Origin: Catalinimonas alkaloidigena
GTDB lineage: Bacteria > Bacteroidota > Bacteroidia > Cytophagales > Cyclobacteriaceae
Reading direction: 5' to 3'
DNA: 64,000 nt
Assembly (NCBI RefSeq): GCF_029504655.1
Contig: NZ_JAQFIL010000001.1
Coordinates: 4,097,001-4,161,000, forward strand
This document shows, piece by piece, positions 17,322 to 25,616 of the stretch. The position numbers were made by a program, and so were the translations under genes. The notes below the pieces were generated by a model, which was not told where the DNA came from, made no database searches, and saw only the letters and a list, made by a program, of their open reading frames with translations. Position 1 is the first letter of the stretch; every line of letters starts with the position of its first letter.

Positions 17322-17930
17322 ATGAAATCACTTAAACTTATTGCAAGCGTTGCACTCATTGCTTCAGTACTGGTATCTTTTACCCTGCCTACCAAAGTAG
17401 AATCTTATAATGTAGATGCTGAGCAAAGCACACTCATATGGACAGGGCGTAAGGTAACCGGAGAGCATACGGGAACCATTAATATCAAAGAAGGAAATCT
17501 GGAGGTAAATGGCGAAAAGCTTGAAGGCGGAAGCTTTACCATTGATATGAGCACAATTGAGAATGCCGATCTGGAAGGCGAATATAAAGGTAAACTGGAA
17601 GGGCATCTCAAATCTGATGACTTTTTTGGCGTAGCCAGCCATCCTACTGCTCAATTTGTCATCACCCAGGCCAGGGCCCAGGAAAATGGACAGTACGAAA
17701 TCACTGGTGACCTGACAATCAAAAATATTACCAACGAAGTGACTTTTCCTGCTGAAGTAAAAGTAAGCGGAAATCAGGTAACTGCCGACGCTAAAATTGT
17801 AGTAGACCGTTCAAAATACAATGTACGCTATGGTTCAGGAAGCTTCTTTGATAATCTGGGAGATAAGACCATCTATGATGAGTTTGACCTGGAAGTAAGC
17901 CTGGTAGCCAATACTGCCGTAGGTAAATAA
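17322..17930 (+). CDS. YceI family protein
   Basis: A 202-residue exported protein (signal peptide MKSLKLIASVALIASVLVSFTLP). The lipocalin-like YceI barrel is clear: YNVDAEQSTLIWTGRKVTGEHTGTINIKEGNLEVNG, GGSFTIDMSTIENAD, HLKSDDFFGVASHPTAQFVITQA and ITGDLTIKNITNEVTFPAEV, ending with YNVRYGSGSFFDNLGDKTIYDEFDLEVSLV. Family members bind polyisoprenoids or amphiphilic molecules in the periplasm. It stands alone, with a good terminator directly downstream. Confidence 0.93.
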   Translation: MKSLKLIASVALIASVLVSFTLPTKVESYNVDAEQSTLIWTGRKVTGEHTGTINIKEGNLEVNGEKLEGGSFTIDMSTIENADLEGEYKGKLEGHLKSDDFFGVASHPTAQFVITQARAQENGQYEITGDLTIKNITNEVTFPAEVKVSGNQVTADAKIVVDRSKYNVRYGSGSFFDNLGDKTIYDEFDLEVSLVANTAVGK

Positions 17931-17955
17931 ATATTACTCGTTTAGCCTTTACTTG

Positions 17956-17989
17956 CCTCTTTCGGTATTGCCGGGAGAGGTTTTTTTTT
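17956..17989 (+). terminator. Rho-independent terminator of the YceI gene
   Basis: A 10-bp stem (17956-17965 with 17971-17980, including two G-T pairs) and a five-base loop are followed by nine T residues. Confidence 0.85.
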
Positions 17990-17995
17990 ATAAAT

Positions 17996-18024
17996 AAAGC
18001 GCTATTCAGTTAGAATAACGCTTT
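17996..18024 (-). terminator. Hairpin after the ATP-grasp gene on the minus strand
   Basis: AAAGCGCTATTC at 17996-18007 pairs with GAATAACGCTTT at 18013-18024 with one mismatch and a five-base loop. Read on the minus strand it lies 45 bases after the stop of the ATP-grasp gene and is followed by an A/T-rich stretch rather than a clean T run. Confidence 0.55.
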
Positions 18025-18069
18025 ATGAAACATAGTCTGGTTGGTATAATTCAGCAGTAATATTTTTAT

Positions 18070-19110
18070 TTACAGTGTATTGACCGTCTTATTGTCAATA
18101 GCTCCATCATAGGTATTACGGTAATACACTTTTTTCTCTATCGCCCTGATGATCTTACTGCCGTAATCAACTTCATACATCTGCGACATCAGATTGAGTC
18201 CTCCCGGACTGAATACATTTACTTCCATCAGCTTATCTCCTACGATGTCTACACCTACCAGAAACATTCCGTCCTGTACCAGTTTCGGACGCAGTACCTC
18301 TACCAATTGTAACATTTCTTCAGTGACTTCTGCTTTTTTGGGTTGTCCACCCGCATGAATGTTACTTCTAATCTCATCGGCATGATTTACCCTTCGCAAG
18401 CCTGCGTATTTGCCATTACACTGCAAGGGTTTACCGTTCATCAGGAACAGGCGGGTATCACCTTCCTTGGCTTTGGGCAAATACTCCTGGGCAATGATAT
18501 AACCATCTCTGCTTATGGCTTCGATGATCTGGTTAAGATTACTCTTTGACTTACTGTCAACCATAAATACATTGGCTCCTCCCGAACCCTGCAAAGGTTT
18601 AAGTATCATCTTTTCCTTCTCATCTTTAAAAAATGCGTGTATTTCTTTGGGATCACGGGTAATAATGGTCCTGGGACGCAGAATTTCAGGAAAGTGCTGA
18701 AAGTACATCTTATTGATGGCATCCGACAAACTTCCGGGATGGTTCAAAACGATCACATTATCTTTCAGCGCAATCTGCGCAAAGATGTAGGGTGCGTTCT
18801 GTGCCCAGTTTCTTTCGTTCATATCATCGGCCGGATTATTTCTCAGAAATATTACATCCAGATCTACTGAACTGATATGGGTGGTTTCTGCATTCCGCAA
18901 ATCTTTAAGAAAAGTAGAGGATGATTTGTATTTATGTTCTTTTACCGACTTGGCACGGGCTACCATATGTCCGTCTGAGGTATACCCCAGGTCACCTACG
19001 CCAATGATAAATACTTCATGGCCCATTTTATACGCTGAAAGAGCAAGGTATATCGTAGTATACCCTTCCTTTTCTGTTTCTATACTATTAATGACGAATG
19101 CTATCTTCAT
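18070..19110 (-). CDS. Glutathione-synthase-like ATP-grasp ligase
   Basis: A 346-residue cytosolic protein. The N-terminal Rossmann-like part (MKIAFVINSIETEKEGYTTIYLALSAYKMGHEVFIIG) and the sequence NNPADDMNERNWAQ, VIVLNHPGSLSDAINKMYFQHFP match the GshB-like pre-ATP-grasp domain. KEKMILKPLQGSGGANVFMV is the ATP-grasp glycine-rich loop with its lysine, and VGVDIVGDKLMEVNVFSPGGL carries the magnesium-binding acidic residue and Asn. Such enzymes join a carboxylate to an amine via an acyl phosphate. No gamma-glutamylcysteine ligase is nearby, and the gene overlaps the QEGLA metallopeptidase gene by 23 bases. A role in a dedicated peptide or protein-tail modification therefore seems more likely than bulk glutathione synthesis (inference). 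Confidence 0.88.
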   Translation of the reverse strand: MKIAFVINSIETEKEGYTTIYLALSAYKMGHEVFIIGVGDLGYTSDGHMVARAKSVKEHKYKSSSTFLKDLRNAETTHISSVDLDVIFLRNNPADDMNERNWAQNAPYIFAQIALKDNVIVLNHPGSLSDAINKMYFQHFPEILRPRTIITRDPKEIHAFFKDEKEKMILKPLQGSGGANVFMVDSKSKSNLNQIIEAISRDGYIIAQEYLPKAKEGDTRLFLMNGKPLQCNGKYAGLRRVNHADEIRSNIHAGGQPKKAEVTEEMLQLVEVLRPKLVQDGMFLVGVDIVGDKLMEVNVFSPGGLNLMSQMYEVDYGSKIIRAIEKKVYYRNTYDGAIDNKTVNTL

Positions 19111-20932
19111 GATTTATGAGTTTAGTAATTGAGATCCCCCGGCGAACTTCCTCTAGCCTGCTTTTGGCCTGTTCGCTATTGATATAAGGCGGTAGAAAGG
19201 GAGTTTTTACTACCCGCCGGTGTATTAATTCTTTGACAAAGGGCACATGAGCAAGGGCAAATTTACCGGCATAAAGCGGTTCTACTTCCCCCCCTTTTTT
19301 CATGTACTCCATTAATTTTACCAGACCTTTAAGATAAGCCGCATCTTTGGTGAGGCCTCCGCCTCTGTGTACCCTGGTACTGATGTTGAATGCGCTTTTT
19401 TCCGCAAAACCGTAATCTTGATTTAGCATGCGGTAAGTCTCTATAAAGTCTGCACCATCACAAACCGACTCTACAGCCAACACTCGGATGGCCAATATTC
19501 TTAAGCGGGCTGCGGTAAGTCCGCCCACTAAATATTCTGCCAATACCGCCAGCCCTTCCTGCAGAGGGTCATAGCCTGCCATGCCGGCATAAAACAACTT
19601 GAATGGCTGATGCTTACCGTTTCCGTAGGTAAGTATGTGCGTACCTACCTCATGTTGAAGCAGTGCCTCTGCCCTCGCTCCTTCTAAGGAAAAATCCTCT
19701 CCGATCAGAAGCCTGCTTTTAGAAACCATAATGCCATTGATATCTTTTCTGATCTCTACGCCCAGCTCCACATCAGGAAAATGTGGGCGATACTGACCCA
19801 ACTCATTGAGGGCTAACTGTTTAAATTCTTCAGCCTGCATCCGCTCCCTCTCCTCACTCTCTTCCGCTGAAACTTCTTCTAATAGCTCTTTTGCTATTTG
19901 AATAATGTCTTTTTCTACTTCACCATACAAGCTATTGCTCAGGTGCAGAAAGTTCTTGCTTTCTCTTTCTTCCAGCATCAGCAGTTGTTTTTCCAGCTCC
20001 ATCCTTTTGTCACGAAAGAGGAAAGCCAGCGTAGGATCTTCAATATTTTCCAATTGTAAATTGAACAGTCGGCGCTTCTCTTCTTCGGGGTCCAGCGAGA
20101 TCAGGCGGTAGTTAAATTCGGGAAGCCTACTGTAATGATGTTTTCTAAAGTTCTCAAACTCCACCGATTGGTTGACCGGGCTTACCCGCAGCAGAAAACT
20201 CATCTTCTCACTCACTTCCGCCAGCTGACGATCAGCCGAGCGAATCATCTGCGTCAATTGTGTCTTACCCAGGGTAAGGTAGTGACCAAACTGATTGGAA
20301 GTCTGTACCCTGATAAACTCAAAGGCCGCTTTTTTCAGCACCTGAGAGATTTTGCGCCTTACTTTACGGTACAGTAATGCATAGAGGTTCCCTTTTTCAT
20401 CCTGATAGATCAGTGGGATTTCTATGCCTACCTGCAACGTACCTACTTCTTTCGCTCTCTCTAGTGAAAGCAAAGGCGTCAATCCGGGAGGGTGACGTTG
20501 CACAGTGTTCAGTACCTGTACTTTTAGCGGGTTGTATACTGCTTCTATGTCTTCAAATCCTTCTTTCAGGGCTTTGATGGTAGCGGGCGAACGATCTTCA
20601 GGAGCATATATCTTAAAAGTTTCAATTCCATTTTCTGGAGCCATCCACAGTTCAATGATCATAAAAGCATGGAATGCATGTGAAGCTGTAGCCGCAATGC
20701 AGAAAAGCAGTTCATCAATTTCCAGATCCTGACGTGCGACAAGGTAGGCCCCCTGCGTCTTCAGCAAACCAGACAGATAAGTATCTTCCTTATCGGCATA
20801 GCGATATACGCAGAGGTAAGGAAGCGGCTTGTCAATAAAGAGCTTACCTCCCTCCGGTAAGCGTCGGTTCACACTCTTGCCATTCGAGAGCGAGCGACAC
20901 ACGTAATTAATGAATGTTTTTTCCAGACTCAT
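19088..20932 (-). CDS. QEGLA-motif (DUF1704/MATCAP-like) metallopeptidase homologue
   Basis: A 614-residue cytosolic protein of the group annotated as flavohemoglobin expression-modulating QEGLA motif proteins. The C-terminal half carries HEVGTH (residues 427-432), an HExxxH zinc motif, and about 26 residues later QEGLA (458-462), whose Glu is the expected third ligand. Mammalian members of this family (MATCAP) remove the C-terminal tyrosine of tubulin, so a carboxypeptidase activity is plausible; the bacterial members are uncharacterised as far as I know. The N-terminal 200 residues resemble the domain that precedes it in bacterial members. It overlaps the upstream amidohydrolase gene by 4 bases (ATGA) and the downstream ATP-grasp gene by 23, so all three are translated together. 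Confidence 0.9.
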   Translation of the reverse strand: MSLEKTFINYVCRSLSNGKSVNRRLPEGGKLFIDKPLPYLCVYRYADKEDTYLSGLLKTQGAYLVARQDLEIDELLFCIAATASHAFHAFMIIELWMAPENGIETFKIYAPEDRSPATIKALKEGFEDIEAVYNPLKVQVLNTVQRHPPGLTPLLSLERAKEVGTLQVGIEIPLIYQDEKGNLYALLYRKVRRKISQVLKKAAFEFIRVQTSNQFGHYLTLGKTQLTQMIRSADRQLAEVSEKMSFLLRVSPVNQSVEFENFRKHHYSRLPEFNYRLISLDPEEEKRRLFNLQLENIEDPTLAFLFRDKRMELEKQLLMLEERESKNFLHLSNSLYGEVEKDIIQIAKELLEEVSAEESEERERMQAEEFKQLALNELGQYRPHFPDVELGVEIRKDINGIMVSKSRLLIGEDFSLEGARAEALLQHEVGTHILTYGNGKHQPFKLFYAGMAGYDPLQEGLAVLAEYLVGGLTAARLRILAIRVLAVESVCDGADFIETYRMLNQDYGFAEKSAFNISTRVHRGGGLTKDAAYLKGLVKLMEYMKKGGEVEPLYAGKFALAHVPFVKELIHRRVVKTPFLPPYINSEQAKSRLEEVRRGISITKLINHEDSIRH

Positions 20933-21717
20933 GCTTTCACTTTGAAGATCTCTTCAGCCGCTTCACGTACCGGCAGCATAGAAGAAATAAATAACTCTCT
21001 AAGGTGTTTAAGCTGATCCTGATTGGCTTCTCCAGTCCACTCGTTCATAAAAAACTTCTTCACTTCTACAGGCAGCACACACACCCTGTCTCCATAGTGA
21101 TCGTTGATCCACTTACTGAAATAACCTCCCTTAAATTTCACATTCTCCCGCACGTCCAGATGCCTCCCTTCAAAATTATATTCCCTGAAGCTTTGTATCA
21201 GCGTATCCACCACAGCAGCCCATTGCTTGCGGTTCATGTTCTGCGTGCCGATGTTGATTTCCGGATTCTCCTCAGGACTGGCGTAACGGTCTACACCTTC
21301 CCGACGAAAGTTGTAAGAATGAAAATCATACACGACCAGCCAGGGATGCTTCAGTAGCAGTTGATCCAGATGATCGGCGAGCTGCCGGTAAAAATTATCG
21401 TAAACATTCAGGGATTTTTCTATCAGCTCGGCAGGGACGTCTTCTTTCCATACCTGTAAACCCCAGCTATCTTTAGGTTTTGAGTACACTGCCTTTTCCC
21501 TTGGCCGATTGACATCTACCTCAAAGCGGGAGTTGTGTACTTTTATCGTATTGTCGGATATATGTAGCCACTCCGTCGTGAAGGGGTCTTCTTCTCTCAG
21601 ACGCTCTGTCTCATTCAGGTTCAGGTAAGGCAGAAGTTCAGGCCTGATCTGATGCCCATTGTGTATGGCCGCCGTCACGATGGGGCTATCTCCAGTATTG
21701 ATTTCTATGTGTACCAT
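20929..21717 (-). CDS. N-formylglutamate amidohydrolase-like protein
   Basis: A 262-residue cytosolic protein. Family motifs: AAIHNGHQIRPEL near the N-terminus (His metal ligands), SRFEVDVNRPREKAVYS (the Asp-x-Asn-Arg substrate motif) and WLVVYDFHSYNFRREG (Asp-x-His). Family enzymes hydrolyse N-formylglutamate in histidine breakdown, but no hut genes are in view. This member is the first gene of a coupled operon with a MATCAP-like peptidase and an ATP-grasp ligase. A different amide substrate made or used in that pathway is therefore likely (inference). An upstream gap of about 310 bases carries the promoter. Confidence 0.9.
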   Translation of the reverse strand: MVHIEINTGDSPIVTAAIHNGHQIRPELLPYLNLNETERLREEDPFTTEWLHISDNTIKVHNSRFEVDVNRPREKAVYSKPKDSWGLQVWKEDVPAELIEKSLNVYDNFYRQLADHLDQLLLKHPWLVVYDFHSYNFRREGVDRYASPEENPEINIGTQNMNRKQWAAVVDTLIQSFREYNFEGRHLDVRENVKFKGGYFSKWINDHYGDRVCVLPVEVKKFFMNEWTGEANQDQLKHLRELFISSMLPVREAAEEIFKVKA

Positions 21718-22026
21718 AACCGTAGAAGTACAATTTGGAAACCATTCTTATCCGGATAGAATCAATTGAGTAAGTGGCAACCCCTTATCAATCGCATAAA
21801 AAAGGCTTTTTTTATAGAAATAATGGCCGTCTAAATTTTCTGTCTATAAAAAATTCATCCTTATGAATGGCTATCAGTTGAGGTCAGAAAATGTGGACTT
21901 CTACCTCATAGTAGTGGCGATTTGGCTACAAAAGTTGCTCAACACACGCATGCATTTCATTTGTTTTGCACAGGATAAGGCTCATTCTTTTTTATTATAT
22001 TGTTGGTTCAACTACCGGATCAAAAC
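21718..22026. other. Divergent intergenic region, no gene seen
   Basis: This gap separates the three-gene minus-strand operon from the plus-strand membrane protein gene and must hold both promoters. It is A/T-rich and no clear operator, hairpin or small gene was found. The in-frame TTG at 22000 is a less likely start for the next gene than the ATG at 22027. Confidence 0.5.
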
Positions 22027-22422
22027 ATGAAAATAAATGTTCAGACTGTGCTCATTCTTTTTTTCAGTCTTGGCAGTGCTATGATGAGTACACAGTTTCC
22101 GGTGGATCAACAGTTCTCCAGCATGATCGCTCTAGCCATGTTCTTTACTTTCTTTTGTGGCCTTGTTACCATTTATGGACACATGAGCGCAGTAGAAAAG
22201 AAGAGCAGTACCATTAAGCAGAGCCGAAAAGTCCTGACAATGCTGAACTTTGCCTGCCTCCTCATCATCTGTAGTACACTAGGCTGGATCATCGGAGGCG
22301 TAGTAGTGTATAGCCAGACCAACTTCTTCGCTTTCTCCATCATGCTATATTTTCTCGGCCTTCGTTTAGGTGCTTATCTGCAATTTCATTTATTAAGTTT
22401 GGACAATCTACTGCTTAAATGA
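22027..22422 (+). CDS. Hypothetical four-helix membrane protein
   Basis: A 131-residue protein from ATG 22027. It has four hydrophobic segments: VQTVLILFFSLGSAMMS, FSSMIALAMFFTFFCGLVTIYG, VLTMLNFACLLIICSTLGWIIGGVVVY and FFAFSIMLYFLGLRLGAYLQF. A basic loop (KKSSTIKQSRK) sits between helices two and three. No family is recognised and no partner gene is adjacent. The orderly topology supports a real gene. Confidence 0.6.
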   Translation: MKINVQTVLILFFSLGSAMMSTQFPVDQQFSSMIALAMFFTFFCGLVTIYGHMSAVEKKSSTIKQSRKVLTMLNFACLLIICSTLGWIIGGVVVYSQTNFFAFSIMLYFLGLRLGAYLQFHLLSLDNLLLK

Positions 22423-22594
22423 CGGTACTCAGGCTTCCGGATAGCTGCCCCCCAATGTCCCTTCCATAACTACCGCAATGGTTTGCCCCAAAGATTGTCT
22501 GTTAATTTGTTCTCGCCTTTCAAATGTCAATGAAGGATATGGTTGTCTATTGAATAAAACGCTTTTCATATACTCTTACATCACTTAAAGGCTC

Positions 22595-22720
22595 ATGAAT
22601 ATTTTAAGCAGTGTATTCAATGAGCTGCTTTCCGCTACCAAATACTCTCTCCTTTGGTTCTTACTGTATACCCTCAGTTTTGACTTGATAATTATTTGTG
22701 AACAATTTTCAAAAAGCTAA
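22595..22720 (+). CDS. Possible 41-residue membrane peptide
   Basis: ATG 22595 to TAA 22718-22720 encodes an N-terminal amphipathic stretch (MNILSSVFNELLSATKY) and one hydrophobic segment (SLLWFLLYTLSFDLIIIC). It fills an otherwise empty 320-base gap, but its end runs into the terminator of the convergent gene. It may be chance. Confidence 0.2.
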   Translation: MNILSSVFNELLSATKYSLLWFLLYTLSFDLIIICEQFSKS

Positions 22721-22755
22721 GCTCCTATCTACATGATAGCGATTGTTAGGGGCTT
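22711..22755 (-). terminator. Terminator overlapping the 3' end of the amidohydrolase gene
   Basis: On the minus strand a stem (22747-22755 with 22719-22727, one mismatch) contains an inner hairpin and is followed by five T (plus-strand A at 22711-22715). The stem includes the stop codon of the amidohydrolase gene. Confidence 0.6.
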
Positions 22756-23705
22756 TTGTGTTTTGCTATTTCTTCTTCACTAAGCCCGAGAAACTTTGCG
22801 GCATTATTATAGAAAATATCCTCCTTCTGCTCAAGTGTGAGAAACTCAACATTATTGATTGATGCTATGCCATCGCTTATTACCTGAGGCCAGACCATCT
22901 GGTCACTTCCAAACATGATCCGCTCTCCAAATCCCGCATTAATCAGAGATTTTAGAAAGGCATTGAGTTCCGCTTGGGGTAAAATCCAATTGAGAACAGC
23001 AATGTCAATATATAAGTTAGGATGCGCATACATCAAAGCTTTCACATCGTCCACATATGGCCAGCCAGCATGCATAATATAGATTCTCAAATTCGGATAC
23101 TTCACCAATACATCTTCCAGTTGTAATGGGCTGGCATTGTATGCACGCATGCCCCCCAGCATTTCAGGCATGCGGTGAAACCCATAATTTGGACCACCCG
23201 GAAAAATGTGAAATCCAACAGGAATGTCCAGATCTTGCGCCAATTCATAGTATGGCAGCTGAGAAGAATCGTTTGCTAATATCCCCGCATAAAAAGGAGC
23301 CATTTCTGCAATAGCTTGAAGAGCTCCTTCCTGATGCTGCTCTCTTAATGCATCTACTTCCCTGCCTGCCCCACCGATTAGTATAACTTCAGAACTATCT
23401 TCGTCCCATAGCTGACCATTAGTGACTACAGCTTTTACAATATTGTGTGTAATGAATTTCTCCAGAGTCTTTTCTTTTTGTTCTATGGCAGAATTCACAC
23501 CTTCATAGGTCTTAGCTCGTAAAGTGGGTGGATGGGTCATTCCAAACATAGGATGTCCTTCATCAAAGGCATGAATGTGCATGTCTATGATCGGACCACT
23601 GTATTTTTCGGTTGCCTGAGTTTTCAGGTCATCATGTTCTGCCGTTTGGGTACACCCGCCTGCTACAGCCAGAAAGACTAAGTATTTGAATAAATAATTT
23701 TTCAT
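22746..23705 (-). CDS. Amidohydrolase family lipoprotein
   Basis: Starting at the ATG at 23705 gives a 319-residue protein with a lipoprotein signal peptide and lipobox VAGGC; the upstream ATG at 23747 would add 14 residues before the signal and is unlikely. The barrel starts with PIIDMHIHAFDEG (HxH metal motif) and continues with VGFHIFPGGPNYGFHR, LRIYIMHAGWPYVDD (His) and IMFGSDQMVWP (Asp), the amidohydrolase_2 order. It ends with EDIFYNNAAKFLGL, the typical C-terminus. Members include decarboxylases and lactonases; the substrate is unknown. Periplasmic anchoring is unusual for that subfamily but common in Bacteroidota. Confidence 0.88.
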   Translation of the reverse strand: MKNYLFKYLVFLAVAGGCTQTAEHDDLKTQATEKYSGPIIDMHIHAFDEGHPMFGMTHPPTLRAKTYEGVNSAIEQKEKTLEKFITHNIVKAVVTNGQLWDEDSSEVILIGGAGREVDALREQHQEGALQAIAEMAPFYAGILANDSSQLPYYELAQDLDIPVGFHIFPGGPNYGFHRMPEMLGGMRAYNASPLQLEDVLVKYPNLRIYIMHAGWPYVDDVKALMYAHPNLYIDIAVLNWILPQAELNAFLKSLINAGFGERIMFGSDQMVWPQVISDGIASINNVEFLTLEQKEDIFYNNAAKFLGLSEEEIAKHKSP

Positions 23706-23942
23706 AATGTTGGGGATGGCCCATGCGTTTTGATTCAATGCGTTCAATGCATTTTTATCCTTTGTTAGAGGAAGTTTAATGTTCTTAAGGTGGGGCTGGC
23801 TTCATTAAGTTAGTATTAAATTTCAGATGCTATGAAAAACTTTCAGCTTAGTTTGTGGATTGAAATTAAAAATTGACCATGCCAGCCATAATCATGATTG
23901 CCCTATTTTAGCTGCTCCATTGTATACCGGATCATGAAATCC

Positions 23943-24512
23943 TCATTTTTTCTTTCCGATTAATAACAGAGAATCTCCATACTCAAATTCTTTATATTCT
24001 TTAAGCAGTAAGATTTCAAAATAGTCCTCAAACAAAAGTCTTAGACTTTCATCGGTCTGGTAATTAACATATAATCCTTTGAATACTTCATCTCCTTCCC
24101 CCTTCCAAAATGAATGGCAGATGATTCCATTAAAATTCAATATATCAACTTGCCTTAGAATGGATTTTCTTAATTCTTCGTTGGTCAAATGCTGAAGGAC
24201 TTTATTTGAGTACATCCCATCAAATTTCTTGTCAGTTTCTAATGTTATTGCATCTAAATGTAAAAATTCATCTTTTGTGTTATGATTAACGAGTCGACTT
24301 AGAAATTCTGTGGAATAATCAGAACCGACAACACGATAATTTTTCTTCAATATTTGAAAGTCAGTTCCAGGCCCGGAACCAATCTCAAGCAACAATGAAT
24401 TTGAAGGCAAGTAAATATTCAATTTACGAATCAATTCACTTCCATCAACATCATTAGCTAATCTGATATATTCTTCAACAGATGCTTTGGTCTTATAATA
24501 ATTGTTATCCAT
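23943..24512 (-). CDS. Class I SAM-dependent methyltransferase
   Basis: A 189-residue cytosolic enzyme with the SAM-binding glycine motif SLLLEIGSGPGTDFQIL, acidic motif II VVGSDYSTEFLSRL, motif III FLHLDAITLETDKKFDGMYSNKVLQHL and the later strand GIICHSFWKGEGDEVF. The substrate is unknown. It is the last gene in a run of small minus-strand genes, with 192 bases of spacer separating it from the transporter gene upstream. Its base composition looks more A/T-rich than that of flanking housekeeping genes by eye. Confidence 0.87.
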   Translation of the reverse strand: MDNNYYKTKASVEEYIRLANDVDGSELIRKLNIYLPSNSLLLEIGSGPGTDFQILKKNYRVVGSDYSTEFLSRLVNHNTKDEFLHLDAITLETDKKFDGMYSNKVLQHLTNEELRKSILRQVDILNFNGIICHSFWKGEGDEVFKGLYVNYQTDESLRLLFEDYFEILLLKEYKEFEYGDSLLLIGKKK

Positions 24513-24680
24513 GTCTTTTAGATTCTAAGTTGTCATATTCTGTTAAAGGCATTACAATGATCTCGTTTAAGCTTCTTGCAGGTTGGGGAGAGTTTAACTG
24601 TCCGCCTGCTACAAGTGTATTGAAAGAAAAGTGCTCAATTTTAGTGCTTCAGATTACATTATGCTTATATTTTTACGGTT

Positions 24681-24701
24681 GGTGCTCTCGCTTATATCCA
24701 A
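24681..24701 (-). repeat. Spacer motif copy 1
   Basis: The minus-strand 21-mer here contains TTGG, ATAAGCG and GAG at fixed spacing and matches the spacer at 27138-27158 at 16 of 21 positions on the same strand. It begins four bases after the transporter stop codon. Its role is unknown; see findings on cassette-like organisation. Confidence 0.45.
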
Positions 24702-24704
24702 CCA

Positions 24705-25604
24705 CTAATTAATTCTGATATGGCTCCATCCTAGGGCAAGGCCGGATCCCAGTAACAAATGCACAATACCCCATAATATGGCTACTGCGACTATGCCTCC
24801 GAGAGAAGGGAAGAATGTGATGCCAAGGCCAATAGCGAGTGCTACGTTCTGGAATGCAACCTCTATCGCCACTGCTCTACGTTCCGCTGCCAATAGTCCC
24901 ACCACCCATCCAATTCCCCATCCCAAGCCGACTGCAAATACGAAAGTGAAAAGTACAGGAAATAAAGCAACTTGAGCTAACAGGGCAAGTGATTTAAAGT
25001 TGCTTCCGATTAACATGGCAACAATCACGAAAAATACGATCCCCGCGATGAGACGCACCATGCCACGAATGTGATTGGCAGTGTGGGGACGATTGGCACG
25101 GAGAAGCATACCGGCAGTGACAGGGACTACCAGCATGATGAGTAAGCTGATAATTACCTGCTGTGGATCCATACTGATGTTCTGAAGTACCTCAAGTGTG
25201 GAAGTGTTCATGGATGCCCAAAAAGTGAATAATACCGGTGTAAGTACGATACTGAAAAGCGTAGAGACTGTTGTCATGCTAATGGAGGTTGCCACATCCC
25301 CTTTTGCTACACCGGTAAGATAATTGGATAGCGCTCCCCCCGGACAACAAGTAACCAGCAGAAGTCCCAGTGCGATACTCGCTGCATCGCTTAGGTACAG
25401 GCCTGCCAGGAAGGCAATGGCAGGCAGTATTCCAAACTGAGCAAGAAGTCCGATTATTGGGGCTTTCGGATTCTTTAAGACGCTCATAACCTTTGCCCAG
25501 GTCAAGTCCAGAGATACGGCGAAGACCAGGAAACCTACCATGATGCCGACAATTAATCCGATTCGGGGATCGAAGTTAAAAGGGATTTGATTGATGTCAT
25601 CCAT
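24705..25604 (-). CDS. Bile acid:sodium symporter (BASS) family transporter
   Basis: A 299-residue membrane protein with about nine or ten helices. Family text: IGLLAQFGILPAIAFLAGLYLSD, LLVTCCPGGALSNYLTGVAKGDVATSISMTTVSTLFSIVLTPVLF, and AFQNVALAIGLGITFF near the end, including the sodium-site NPGG-like segment (CPGGALSN). BASS proteins carry bile acids, pantoate, arsenite-like (ACR3 relatives) and other organic anions, and the substrate here is unknown. The gene is 12 bases downstream of a methyltransferase gene on the same strand, which suggests co-transcription and a link between methylation and export or import. Confidence 0.9.
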   Translation of the reverse strand: MDDINQIPFNFDPRIGLIVGIMVGFLVFAVSLDLTWAKVMSVLKNPKAPIIGLLAQFGILPAIAFLAGLYLSDAASIALGLLLVTCCPGGALSNYLTGVAKGDVATSISMTTVSTLFSIVLTPVLFTFWASMNTSTLEVLQNISMDPQQVIISLLIMLVVPVTAGMLLRANRPHTANHIRGMVRLIAGIVFFVIVAMLIGSNFKSLALLAQVALFPVLFTFVFAVGLGWGIGWVVGLLAAERRAVAIEVAFQNVALAIGLGITFFPSLGGIVAVAILWGIVHLLLGSGLALGWSHIRIN

Positions 25605-25616
25605 TAGTCGTCCCTT

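Noticed and set aside
18070..19110. Glutathione synthase as a firm functional name
   Set aside because: The ATP-grasp fold fits, but there is no gamma-glutamylcysteine ligase nearby and the operon context points to another substrate.
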